From assembly GCA_003427395.1 (NCBI GenBank), contig BFEA01000960.1, positions 1 through 33,009 of the forward strand: DNA of 33,009 bases, in the 5' to 3' direction. Source of the DNA: Chara braunii. Lineage: Eukaryota > Streptophyta > Charophyceae > Charales > Characeae. Every line of letters begins with the position of its first letter. Position 1 is the first letter of the stretch. A program made the position numbers and the translations under genes. Positions 9,136-18,829 of the stretch are shown in pieces. The notes beneath the pieces were generated by a model. It saw nothing but the letters and a program-made list of their open reading frames with translations, made no database searches and was not told where the DNA came from.

Positions 9136-9345
9136 CTCCTTTTCCTACGGGAAGCGCTGCCGAAATTTTTACAAATCTGAAAGAGTTAGTCATTTTTGGG
9201 CTTTCAAAAATTCTCAAAAGGCACTTTTCCTATGGAAAGCGCTGCCGAAATTTCGTAAAATTCGAGGAGTTAGAATAAATTTTTGTTAGGAGAAACTTGA
9301 CAAATCCACCCCGAGTAGGGGAGATGCTGCCGAAATTCTCAGTGA
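9136..9345 (+). repeat. Periodic array of CTGCCGAAATT units with small hairpins (plus copy)
   Basis: Three units spaced 85 nt apart (CTGCCGAAATT near 9157, 9242 and 9327). Each is preceded by a short hairpin whose stem varies: TTTTCC-TAC-GGGAAG, CTTTTCC-TAT-GGAAAG, and CCCC-GAGTA-GGGG. The first two are followed by an A/T-rich stretch ending in a GAGTTAG motif. The inverted counterpart is at 12671-13206. Confidence 0.75.
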
Positions 9346-9349
9346 CTTG

Positions 9350-11530
9350 GCACTAGTAAGGGAAGTTGAGCATGAGATTAATAGAGGGGTTAGGATACGA
9401 GCTAGAAAGTACTCTCCATGTGGGGTAAACGTAGTAGTGGTTCTTTTTTGGGCTGTACTGTGATGCAGGTCTCTGTGATTCGATTGAAGGCTTGAATTGG
9501 CCAGCCTAATCCTGTTGAGAATTACTTTTCTGTTATCACTGATAACAGGTCGGTTGTCGATTCGTCGGTTTACGACCCAACTTTCCTACTACTTCTGCTT
9601 CTCAACCTAAGGCCTTGGCCCTTGCTGGGTTTTATGTTTTCTTGGGTTTTCACCCAAATTCTTTGTAAATGGTCATTTCTTTAAGGACTGAGTATCTTTG
9701 TTCTGGAAAGGTGGGGAAAAGGTTGGGCTTGTGTGCGTAAGGCAGAAGACTGAAAAGTTGACCCCTTTACTGTGTGTAATGTCGTTTGGATTTTGTGTGT
9801 GATCGCATGTATGCGTGGAGAAACCTCGATAAAGTTTGGTGATTGGATGTGATTTGGATTGAGATGGGCAAATCACACAACTGTCGTGAGAGTGAACTAC
9901 CACACAAACTCTTTGTTTGATTGCGATTGGTCTTTCCCTACCCTGATTCTTTGATAGTCAAAGTAGGCGTACGCTCGGATAACCCTCACAAGGATATGCG
10001 ACCGCACGCTTACGGCTCTCTTCTACTTTTTTATTTTATATGGTCAAACGTTAGTCCCAGGTCCTAGGTTCAGGGCTGAAGGGATTACCCTTCGCACAAC
10101 TCTAACTTACTTACTGCCCTAGGGAAACAGAAGCGTCGCAAGGAGGAGGGACTGACCCCCAGCAACTCGGTCCGACAGGGCATTCATGTCTTCTTCTGCT
10201 AGCGTCAAGCGCCCCTTTTCTCTTGCCTTGTTTTAATTTGCTTTGGTGGAACGATAAAGTTCCGGGCGGAAGGATTAGCGTGTCGCGGGTGGTGCGCCAA
10301 ACAACTCACCACCACTCTGAATCCCTTCCTGCCCTACGGACCATCCTACCTCGCACTCTTTGGGACACCTCAGGGTGCTGAAGACAGTAGAGCCCTCAGG
10401 TCGGTTTCTGCGCTCGCTAAAGGTTTACCCCCTTTAAGCGTGCGCTTCAACCAACGCCTGAGCGTCGAGAGCGACCCCATGGCTTAAACGAGGCCACTCG
10501 GGTATGGGCACTACATGGTGCGCCGACATCACGATTGCTTACGTGAATCCGCATTGTTGGTCGGTATGCATAAGTCCTGTGGTCGCGCGGCCTTATGTTA
10601 ACTCACGCGCGCGACACTTACCGATTTCCACCCGTGAAAGTTATGGGTCAAACGAAAAGGGCAAAGGCGCGTTATGGCTAGCAGACCCGAGTTTCGAATG
10701 CGCGAAACGGAGCGTGGGCGAGATATCAATCCCAGTAGACATATGGGGGTTCGCGTACGAGCCTCCAACGCCTCGAACAACGGGTTGCCTATGGGTCCGG
10801 CTTTGGGCACCATCCGCACGCATCTTGCGGGTTGACCTACCCCTCCCTTTTGGAACTATTATCAGACTATCTGCAGTTGTTGGACGTTGTAGTCCGTGGC
10901 AGCCGTCAAAGTGAAACCCCTTGATTTTTGCTACCACGACAGCCCTAAAGTTGTCTACTCAACCCCTCTTCACAGGGTGCAGAAGAAGGTGTGGTCTTCA
11001 ACCACACAGGGCGGTTGTCTGGCGTCGAGAGATTACCCCTCAAAGCGCCTGTCAGCCGACACTTGAGTGTCGAACGCGACCTTCGAGATTATCAAGGGCC
11101 GCAAGGCTACGAGTACCACATTATACCCCACCAACGCAAGTGCTTACGAATGCCCGCATGGCTGGTCGATATGAGGAGGCCATGCGCGCACACGACTCTT
11201 ATACGAAAGTCCAGCGCGCGATACCTACCTGACTCTCGCAGCATGAAGTTATGGGTCGGATACTGAAGGGACTAGGAGTATTGTTGTGTCGTGGTGTTGT
11301 TTGTAGTGGTTGTTTTGTGTGTGTCCATGTGTTATGCGTGGTAAGTGTGAGTGTTGTGGCGTAACGCGTGGTGTGTAGGGTGCGTCCTAGTCAACCGATG
11401 TCGGGTTGCGCTTGGGACTTCAGCCCCCCAGTGCGTCGATTCGCGTGCGGGTTCGATTTTGGGCGTTCGACCGCGCGTACCCCCTATGCTACAGCGAGCG
11501 AGAAACGCCCTCGGTTGGGCCACCTATGCA
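9350..11530. other. Right interior of the insertion, hairpin-rich, non-coding
   Basis: No recognisable protein. Open frames on both strands in the CG-rich part (10500-11260) lack domain features. Perfect hairpins are frequent: CTGTTATC-ACT-GATAACAG (about 9530-9548), GGAAC/GTTCC (about 10248-10263), CGCTAAAGG/CCCTTTAAGCG (about 10413-10440), GTGTGGT/ACCACAC (about 10989-11007) and CGACACT-TG-AGTGTCG (about 11059-11074). In the leader of the homologous minus-strand copy, gag follows the arrays. Here no gag follows. Confidence 0.5.
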
Positions 11531-11531
11531 A

Positions 11532-11777
11532 TTGCATACGAAAAGCTTTCGCATGTGGTTCAGTAGCTCGGCGGGGATACGCCCACCTAAGGGATGGTGA
11601 CAGCTCCCGCAGGTGGAGGNAAGTGGTGCCTCGCGTGACCCTGTCCTGTCGTAGGGGCTCGCGAGAGGTACGGCTGGCGCACTCGGCCGGAGCGGCAAAC
11701 GCTCTCCGCGACAAGTCCTGCATAATCCTGCGTGATGCGGCCGGGAGGGTCCCCGTGCGGGACCGATGCACTCGACA
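11532..11777 (+). repeat. Right terminal segment of the 9.4-kb insertion
   Basis: Terminal about 245 bp, ending GATGCACTCGACA. A diverged copy lies in the opposite orientation at 21167-21490, with shared stretches such as TTTCGCATGTGG, CAGTAGCTCGG, GGATACGCCC, TGGTGACAGC and GGGAGGG. This shows it is a repeated terminal domain. It contains the palindrome ATGCAATTGCAT (about 11526-11537) and the subterminal hairpin GGTCCC/GGGACC (11748-11764). The single n is at 11620. Confidence 0.7.
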
Positions 11778-12289
11778 GCGTTCCCTCCCCCATGGCTCAT
11801 TAACTCTGAGGCCTCTGACGTGGTGAGCAACCCCAAGAAGATGGCGCACTGCGCCTCCTCTGATATCCCATGTACTTTTCTCGCCCTTTTCTTGAACTCT
11901 TGCAAGAATGCCCCAATGGTGGTGAAATCGTCTTTGTTCATAGCCTCTACATCTGCCATGGTCAGCAGACCGTCGCCCAGCCTGTACTTCCTTTGCATCC
12001 CTTCTCTGAACCTGGCCCAACTGTCGTTGGCGTCGTCGACCACCTTCTGCACCTCCTGATGGTGCTTATGGAGCACATACTTCAGGATGCGTTTGAATTT
12101 CGCTTCGGCCGGCACTCCCACCAAAGCTTGCTTCACCAAGTCCAGCCAATCAGAGACTCGTTTTCCATTGAAGTGGAAGGTGTCGACCTTGGGGACATTG
12201 CTCGGCGTTCTTTCTCGTCTATCCAATGCCTTGATGAAGTCATCGAGGGTCAGTGCCCTTCCCGAACCGTCGCTTATCCCTCCTGACAT
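11778..12289 (-). pseudogene. gag: LTR-retrotransposon gag, N-terminal part (interrupted)
   Basis: ATG at 12289 opens MSGGISDGSGRALTLDDFIK. This is followed by a retrotransposon Gag-type helical domain (about residues 35-158) with FHFNGKRVSDWLDLV, SWARFREGMQRKYRLGD and FLQEFKKRARKVHGI, ending EASELMSHGGG at residue 169. Gag proteins assemble the particle that packages element RNA. The frame is open to 11778, where the 9.4-kb insertion begins; reading on gives unrelated residues. The missing C-terminal half, with the zinc knuckle, is at 2332-1170. GCGT 11778-11781 is the right copy of the target-site duplication. Confidence 0.9.
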
Positions 12290-12670
12290 CTTGCCTACTC
12301 GTCCTTTGGCTTAACTTCCCTGTTATAGGAAAAGGAAAAAAGGCAAACTTCACTCAGCATTTTAATCCATCACAGCCCTCTCGAGCTAACCACTTAGTTC
12401 CTAGGCTCTCCTAACTTAGCGGGTACTGCCATTCTTTTCATTCCAAGACTTACTCTCATAGAGTCTATCCTCCCTATGAGTCTTCCACATAGTCATTTTA
12501 GTCATTCATATAGCCCTACGGTCCTCGTATAGTCCTACTTATGGACTAACTTCAGTTCTTCCTATTCATGTCTAATTTTCTCCTTACTTTGATACTCGGA
12601 TGTCGTTCCACCAGGGACAACGGCAAGCAATCCGTTATCCCCGGCAACGGCGCCATCTCTCGAAATATTA
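12290..12670 (-). other. Leader immediately upstream of gag
   Basis: Non-coding, A/T-rich in places, with repeated CTC/TAGTC-type words. No promoter or splice motif can be called with confidence. It lies between the periodic array and the gag ATG. Confidence 0.35.
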
Positions 12671-13206
12671 TTTAACTCCCCTAAATTAGGAAAATTTCGG
12701 CAGTACTTCCCGTAGGAAAAGCGCCATCGTAGAATATATACTAACCCGAAACCCAAACCTTTGGATTCTAGAAAGCCAAAACGTGTCTAACTCCCTGACT
12801 TAGCAAAAATTTGGGCAGCATCTTCTCTAGAAAGGAAGACTACCCAAATTCATATCAAGTCAGATATGAACTCAAACATAAAGTCTGAGTTCTGTTAAGA
12901 CAAAGTATAACCAACCCCTTAGATTTGTAGAAATTTCGGCAGCGCTTCCCGTAGAGAAAGTGTTAGTCCAAGATTTATACAAAGCTAAGTCTAGACTCCG
13001 AAATGACTTTGACTTTCTCAGGTCCAATTTTGTTTAACTCCCTGAACTTGCAAAAATTTGGGCAACACTTCCTTTAGGAAGGGAGGCTCTCCAGATCTTT
13101 ACTAAGTCAAAAACGTCAGCAAGCCCTGGATCCTGAAAAAGACAAATTTTTTTCTTACTCCTTGATCTTGTAGAAATTTCGGCAGCGCTTCTTGTAGAGA
13201 AAGTGG
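12671..13206 (-). repeat. Periodic array of AATTTCGGCAG units, about 120-nt spacing
   Basis: Five units with core positions at about 12698, 12813, 12937, 13060 and 13180 (spacings 115, 124, 123, 120). The core alternates strictly between AATTTCGGCA and AATTTGGGCA, so the array looks like a dimeric repeat. Each core is followed on the plus strand by a small hairpin: TTCC-CGTA-GGAA, TTCT-CT-AGAA, and CTTCC-TTTA-GGAAG, plus two imperfect ones. This is the inverted counterpart of 9136-9345 in the leader of the minus-strand element. Confidence 0.8.
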
Positions 13207-13508
13207 CTTACCAAGATTTGTACAATTATAAACAAAAGATCCTAGAAAATGCAGAAATTGACGTAAGTAAAGAGAATCTAGCTCTGATAGTGCAGAAATT
13301 GAAACTAACTCTTATGGCTCTAGCACGTGGCGAGCAACTACAACTACCTATCAACTGAAACTCCGACTTAAGTAGTGGCATCACTCAGTGACATGCAGGT
13401 CAAACCACAAAGGTAGATGCTCTCACCAACCCCAAGTCAATTTAGCAACCAATAGTTCATAGTCCTCTAGTGATTTATCCCCTTACAGCCAGCTTACATA
13501 GGGCATAA
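13207..13508. other. Spacer between leader arrays
   Basis: A/C-rich non-coding DNA; no gene or clear repeat seen. Confidence 0.35.
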
Positions 13509-14236
13509 GGCTAGAGCACCCAAACTTATGGAACATGTCTAGCCCAGCCAGGAAGTATACACAAACATAGGGGACAACAACTTTTCTCTTCTTTGGGCAT
13601 GTGACCAGGCCACCTTAGTCGCCTTGAACTGTTTAAGTATCCCGAGTTTATATAATTGTCTGCACTTAGTCTTTTGAGGTAGCATATAGCTGAGCCGATC
13701 ATCTTCAGCTCAAGACTCAGCCTGCCCCTTCGTACCACAAGTTTATTCTGAATTAATACTCTCTGCAGTTGGTGATAGGCTATAGTCAGACCACCCAAAC
13801 TTATGGACCCCTGTCTGACTAGCCTGTTCATAGATAATATAATAATAAAGTATAACAAAGTTGTAACCTTCTGGTTTCAGCATGTGCGAGGCATGGGACC
13901 GAGACCACCCCAACTTATGGAACATGTCTCGGTCCTCAGCCTGGTTCGTTTCTCATAAAGCCAAAAAAGGAAAAGGCTAAGCCACCCAAACTTATGGAAC
14001 ATGCTCTGACCTCCTCGTTCAGAAACTAAAGAAACTGACAAAAACTCCAAGTAACCAAGGCGACCAAGCCACCCAAACTTATGGAACATGCTTGGTCCCT
14101 GAAAAAAACAATCACATTCAGCCCTCACAAGTTAGAGCAACCAGACCACCCAAACTTATGGAACATGTATGGTTCTCCACGCAATACAAAATAAAACACA
14201 GCACTGGGTCTTCCCAAACTTATGGAACTGGCCCAG
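13509..14236 (-). repeat. Hairpin array 2: fixed CCCAAACTTATGG core, variable compensating stems
   Basis: Seven units share the plus-strand core CCCAAACTTATGGAAC (two slightly altered). Outer stems differ but are self-complementary: GGCTAGA/TCTAGCC (13509-13544), AGTCAGA/TCTGACT extended by GGCTA/TAGCC with a 2-nt bulge (13778-13824), GGACCGAGAC/GTCTCGGTCC, a perfect 10-bp stem (13896-13935), GACCAAGC/GCTTGGTC (14062-14097), AACCAGAC/GTATGGTT with one mismatch (14139-14174), and CTGGGTC/GGCCCAG with one G-U pair (14204-14236). The unit near 13976-14010 has a weak stem. The position in the leader matches array 1 of the inserted element, but the core is unrelated. Confidence 0.9.
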
Positions 14237-14239
14237 CCT

Positions 14240-14580
14240 TTGGTTAACCCGGTCAAACCTCATGCAATACTGCCTTTCTCCCACCCTTCTCCCAGATGCA
14301 ACCCCACAATCTGCTTTCAGACAAAACAAAGAAACTGAAACTGACATAATACATGCGTTCCTTTATTTAGTCCGATTATGTCCTGAAGAGAAAGCAAGAA
14401 TTATAGGGACAGGCATGCATACACCAATCAAGCTATTGGGGAAGTACACAAACATGGGTGTAGTGGGGTATACGGATAGAGATAGTTTACCTAATGGTTC
14501 CCTGCCTCCAGAACCTCGCCTAGGTTCCGATAGAGCTCCCGCAATCGGTGGGATTACTCCCCACAGAGTCTTGCTGCGGT
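14240..14580 (-). other. Leader between the 55-nt block and array 2
   Basis: Non-coding. The part next to the block stays similar to 7184-7290 of the inserted copy (CCGATTGCGGG(A/C)GCTCT, GGAGGCAGGGAAC in leader sense), then similarity fades. Confidence 0.5.
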
Positions 14581-14635
14581 CCTACGGGTTGCAATCCCGC
14601 CTGCCGCCTTCCTCTCGTAACCAATAGACTAGACT
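14581..14635 (-). repeat. 55-nt leader block, minus copy
   Basis: Exact reverse complement of 7129-7183. It marks the same leader position in the host element, about 2.3 kb upstream of the gag ATG. It includes the CGGGATTGCAACCCG hairpin. Confidence 0.75.
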
Positions 14636-15851
14636 TAGAGTTAGAAGGGCAGATAGAGATAGGTTTGAGACTCTCAGATCTAAGAATGGTGCGCTCAGAC
14701 TCGCGTGAGAGGGCCTTGTTATCTTCAGTCGCCAGAGGGCCCCGCAATGGCGACCAACTGACAGTTTGGTCACAGACGTCAGACTGCCGAAGTTACCCCC
14801 CTGATGAGCCTCCACCTCGTAGCGCCGAGCTCCCTCCCTAAGTCCAACTACTCCTCTAAGCCTAACTGCAGTAGTACTCAACGCTGGTCCGCAGTAATGG
14901 CAGCAATCATCAACAGTCACAAACAGTATGCAACATCGGTGGTCAACAGCTACAGCACCAGTCCTCAACAACCGCAGCCCACAACAACCCTTAGATGGTG
15001 CCGCAGTACTCAGCAGAGGTCAATAGAAACATCAGCAGCATGTGTCTAGTCCGCAGCAGCTCGCCAACAGCGGCCTACAGCAATTGTGGTCAACAACAAC
15101 GTCCCCAGTCAACGGCCGCTACAATCCGTACACCCAGCAGAAGCACGCAGTGGTCTTCAGCAGCAGCTGCCAGCAGTAGCAGCCATAGTCTGCGCGCTGT
15201 CTACAAGCGTTGTAGCAGTACGCAGCGGTCAGTAGTGCACAGTGTGCCACAACGGATCGTGCATAGTATACAGTAACGGATCCTCCCTTACAACAATAGC
15301 AGCCATCGGCAACAGCATACAGTCACCTGCAGCAGCAATAGTCACGACAACAGGCAGTAATTCGTTCGAGGCACACAGCAGCGACCAATGATAGTATGAC
15401 CCCAGTTTGGGTTTAGTCGTATCACCACAGTATGCAGGTTCTGATTCCGAAACTTTCAACCGTAACCCTGCGTCCCATGGAGTAAATAGAACACACGGTT
15501 AGAATACACAAAACACACATTGCCTCACCCATCGGTACTCCAGCCTCTCAGTCGTGCCGTCCGCATTAACCCACAGGTCCCCAGTCCCACAACTAATACT
15601 TCTGCGGACGGCCACAACAACTCTTTAATGCACAGTCATGGCTCGCCTCGGACAATCCAATCCCGACTGAGAGCTCAGCAGCCACCCCGCCAGAGAAACT
15701 GCAGTAGTACAAACCCGCAGCACAACACCGAGCCCGTAGGAAGCCAACAGTGGTAGCACCGAGAGAACCCGAAATTTCAGAACCTCGGGCAACAGCCATT
15801 CTAAGACTCAGCCTTACATCAATATGATCAGCATGTCATCCCCCCCCCCCC
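14636..15851 (-). repeat. Triplet-rich, LTR-like segment (minus copy)
   Basis: On the plus strand it is rich in degenerate CAGCAG/CAACAG triplets and ends at a 12-nt C-run (15840-15851), which is a G-run on the element strand. It mirrors 5685-7128. Frames across it encode only low-complexity Ser/Gln/Thr residues. It is probably the LTR or U5/leader of the gag-bearing relic; exact boundaries are not resolved. Confidence 0.5.
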
Positions 15852-15859
15852 GGCAGCAA

Positions 15860-16850
15860 GACTAAGACAGTGCACTGAGTCTTCAGGACAATACGTGCCC
15901 AGAACGATGGTATGCGTCTGGTAGTAGGTCGATTCATCGGTACGTGCGGCCTGCTACTGCAAACCCGGAGACAGGCGATGAGCATGCTCGCATCCAACGG
16001 CGGTCCTGATTCTCCTCACCCCCTCCTCTTCTGGTTCTCAGGCATGAAAGCACCCGGCCCTGGGCCCTGCCAGATTCATCCGGAGTGGCCAACAGTCAGC
16101 TGGCGGCTCAGAGACACAAGCATGGCGCGCAGCTGCCCGGGGGAGCTGGATGGTCAGCGAGACGGCCTCGAACGTAACCGAGCGGAAGGGTCAACCTACA
16201 GTTAATTCAGAGCCGATGGCAGTAGCCACCACCACGATAAAGACGAAGGTCACAGACCGCTCTTGACAACCACCCACACGATTCCCCATACGGAACGAGG
16301 ACTAACCTTCCGTTAGAAGACGAAAATACACACTCCCGTTTCGAACCTTCTTCCCGTTACGCACCCCGTTCGCCTGAGAGACTTCCCTTCACTAACCTCT
16401 ATCTTAGATTAACTATGCCCGGCTTGAATCTTCCCTTGCTTACTTCCGTCAAGAAGCGGGTGAGAGCTTCGCCTCCCTCTTTCATCTTTTTTCCCCTACC
16501 GCCATATCCACGTAGTGTCGTTCTCTTTTAACTCTTGGATTACTAACTCCCTCCCGAAACTAGTATCTTCAGCCGACTCGCCGGGGGCCAAAGCCTTGAA
16601 GCCGCACCTTCCCTCTCTCGATTCCAGTCAGGATCGAGAGAGCTTTGTCTCTTTGACCGCGCCCGGCCCGCGCTCGACCACCTCAAATCCCGAGTGCACC
16701 CGGCGCGTTTTAACGCCCCGGTTCATTTGATCCTTCCCTCTCTCCCTTCTTCTTGTCTATTTGCTTCCTGCCATCCCCGTCTCTACTATTTACCTGAATT
16801 AGCCCTCGTTGTTCGCTCTGCCCACTGGCGTTGCTCGGCCAGCCTCGTTG
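15860..16850. other. Unassigned GC-moderate sequence
   Basis: No domain, RNA gene or clear repeat recognised. Short open frames on the plus strand (for example 15912-16205) have no motif support. Confidence 0.35.
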
Positions 16851-16857
16851 CCTGTCA

Positions 16858-16954
16858 ATGTATCTAGCTCGAAATCCCGCCCGGGTGCGCCCGCCCTTTG
16901 TACCTCGATGTATCTAGCTCAAAATCACGCCCGGGTGTGCCCGGCCTTTGTACC
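16858..16954. repeat. 47-bp tandem duplication
   Basis: Copies at 16858-16904 and 16908-16954, each running from ATGTATCTAGCTC(G/A)AAATC to CCTTTGTACC, separated by 3 nt and differing at about five positions. Each contains GCCCGGG(T), a short GC-rich palindrome. Confidence 0.85.
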
Positions 16955-16959
16955 AGCCC

Positions 16960-17560
16960 ATACATAAGCCAGATTGCGAGCTAACACCCCCGCGAGCTTT
17001 CCCAACGGCATCCCGTCCCGTCTCACTCTACTTCCATCGTTGGCCCATCATCTCTTCTTTCCCTACGGGCACGATCACACTCAAACCTCTCACAATGGAC
17101 GGCCAGCGCGTTCCCTGGTTGTACCCTGCCTCTGCCCCGACACCCCGGGGACGACTTCGAAGGAAGCCAGCTAGTAGACGGTCTCCAATTAGCCTTTCGC
17201 CTGCTGCTTTGCCATCTCCGCCCGCACCCAGCGCTCGTCCTCCACAGCGCTGTCACTTTGCCCGATATCTCATAGTCAGATGCTCCTGCATGGCTCACGC
17301 CGGTTTTGACTGAATAACTTATAGTCACTTCCTAATTTATAGTTTTCGCAGCTCGCTGGTCTGCCGTCGTGCTCACGCCCCGGTGTGCCCTGTGTGGGCC
17401 GGGCGAAACTTCTAAAGGTCGAGGGTGAGGGATGGTTCCGCATGGACTTCCCGGCCACTGCCCACAGGGTCCTAGCACCAATCGCGGTACTACGTTCCAA
17501 CTCGAACGGGACTATTAGTGCAAAGAGTAGGAAAAGAAAAAGGGAACCCGTGGAGAAAAG
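16960..17560. other. Unassigned sequence
   Basis: No gene recognised. The stretch near 17314-17355 holds two TTATAGT words and TTTATAGTTTTCGCAG, resembling the palindromic unit at 28592-28620. Confidence 0.35.
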
Positions 17561-17567
17561 AAAAGAG

Positions 17568-17637
<70 letters not shown>

Positions 17638-17647
17638 GGAAGAAGGG

Positions 17648-17688
<41 letters not shown>
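17568..17688. repeat. Long interrupted poly(A)
   Basis: About 67 A residues (17568-17634), a purine interruption, GGGGGAAGAAGGG, then about 41 A residues (17648-17688). It could be the tail of a retroposed element on the plus strand, but no retroposon body was identified upstream. Run length is assembly-sensitive. Confidence 0.8.
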
Positions 17689-17689
<1 letters not shown>

Positions 17690-17691
<2 letters not shown>

Positions 17692-18820
17692 GGAAAAAAA
17701 TCCATAAGCAGGAAACGGGGGACTGCTGGCACCTCGCCAGGCCCATAAGTCGACCCCGTTGCCATGCCCATCGGCAAAACAGAGGGGGATAGCCCCGTCG
17801 GGCCCTCAACCCCTCAGTTCCTTATAAGGTGCTCTGCTGCCGCCGCCTGCTGGCCTCGATCCACGCATCTCCGCCATTTCAGTCCAGTACCGTAACCTAT
17901 AGGGCTAAGCCCCAGCCTGGTACTGGCACACGCGCGATCCTATATAAAGTGGCGCGCGCAGTCCCTAGGCCTAGGAATTAGCCCGGCCCTTATTCCTCCC
18001 TCTACTTAGGCGCCTGTTGTTGCTAGGCATCCGCACTGGCTCGCCTACTTTGTGTCATGGCCGCCTCTCACCCCACTCCGTACGTAGGACCACCAACGGT
18101 CACTTGTCCCAAATAAGAACACCTTTTACTCCTAATAATAAAAATCAGTCGGGCACCTTAGCCGGCGGTTTAATCAAACTAGAACGATCACACGCGCGCC
18201 TTAATCCCGCGCGCCCACACCCGCCCTACTTCTGATCAAACATCCTATTAGTGCAACCCAACAACCTTAGCCGCGACTCGCGCGGTACATTTAGATTTTC
18301 AAACTTACTTCCTGTCATTTGCAAAAACTAGGGCGGATACCCTTATCAGGATATTCGCACCGACAGTTGGACCCCGGCCCCTGGGAAGCTGACAAACTCT
18401 CACTTTTTTTTGCTGTTTTTTTATTTTCTTTTCTTTTGCGCTTCACTTTGATTCATTTGTACCTATCTGGGGCCAGTCGAGGACACACCGGGCTTTCGGG
18501 GTCGAAACCCCTCTAGGAAATTTTGTGCTTTACTGCCTGGTAACCAATGCGGTCGGGAGGCCCGACCCGGTCTAGGCCCGATCTACCGGGTGGGCTCTAG
18601 GCAGATCTAATCAGACTCGTGCGGCCCGGCTGGTCACACACCATTTTATGGAAATGACAATTTAAAATTCCCAAACTTGTGTGACTTATAATTTTATGCA
18701 CCCGTTCAGTACCCCCCTTGGATCCAATAGGCCAAAATTCAAGTTCTCTACAAGCTCCATTTGCAGTGTTACAAGTCTGAGTTGGGCCCTGACATACTGA
18801 TCCTACTCTATCCTTAGCTT
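17690..18820. other. Unassigned sequence with a GC-rich hairpin pair
   Basis: No coding or RNA gene recognised. Around 18548-18605 there is GGTCGGG-AGG-CCCGACC followed by a nested inverted structure, CTAGGCCC...GGGCTCTAG. The rest is unassigned. Confidence 0.4.
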
Positions 18821-18829
18821 TATTACTTT

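Larger units (their letters stand above)
2333..11777 (+). mobile_element. 9,445-bp non-coding insertion splitting gag
   Basis: Ends are TGTCG (2333) and CGACA (11777), a 5-bp terminal inverted repeat with TG...CA, flanked by GCGT on both sides. Removing the insert plus one GCGT (9,449 bp) joins the two gag halves in frame as SHGGGNAKLTWATIDKG. Perfect hairpins lie 12 nt inside the left end (TACCCTT/AAGGGTA, 2345-2360) and 13 nt inside the right end (GGTCCC/GGGACC, 11748-11764). Inside are SINE-like units, a plus-strand copy of the host element's leader, and hairpin arrays. No transposase, gag, integrase or reverse transcriptase was seen, so it is probably non-autonomous. Long direct repeats (LTRs) at the two ends were not found, so the class is open: a large retrotransposon derivative, a DNA transposon, or a composite. 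Confidence 0.75.

Noticed and set aside
10504-11266. Overlapping frames on both strands in the CG-rich part of the insertion
   Set aside because: No domain; comparable open frames on both strands at high GC suggest chance.
2333-11777. Helitron
   Set aside because: A subterminal hairpin is present, but the element has a target-site duplication and inverted TGTCG/CGACA ends, and lacks the 5'-TC and CTRR-3' ends.
17385-17809. Long frames encoding poly-Lys or poly-Phe
   Set aside because: They are translations of the A-run at 17568-17688.
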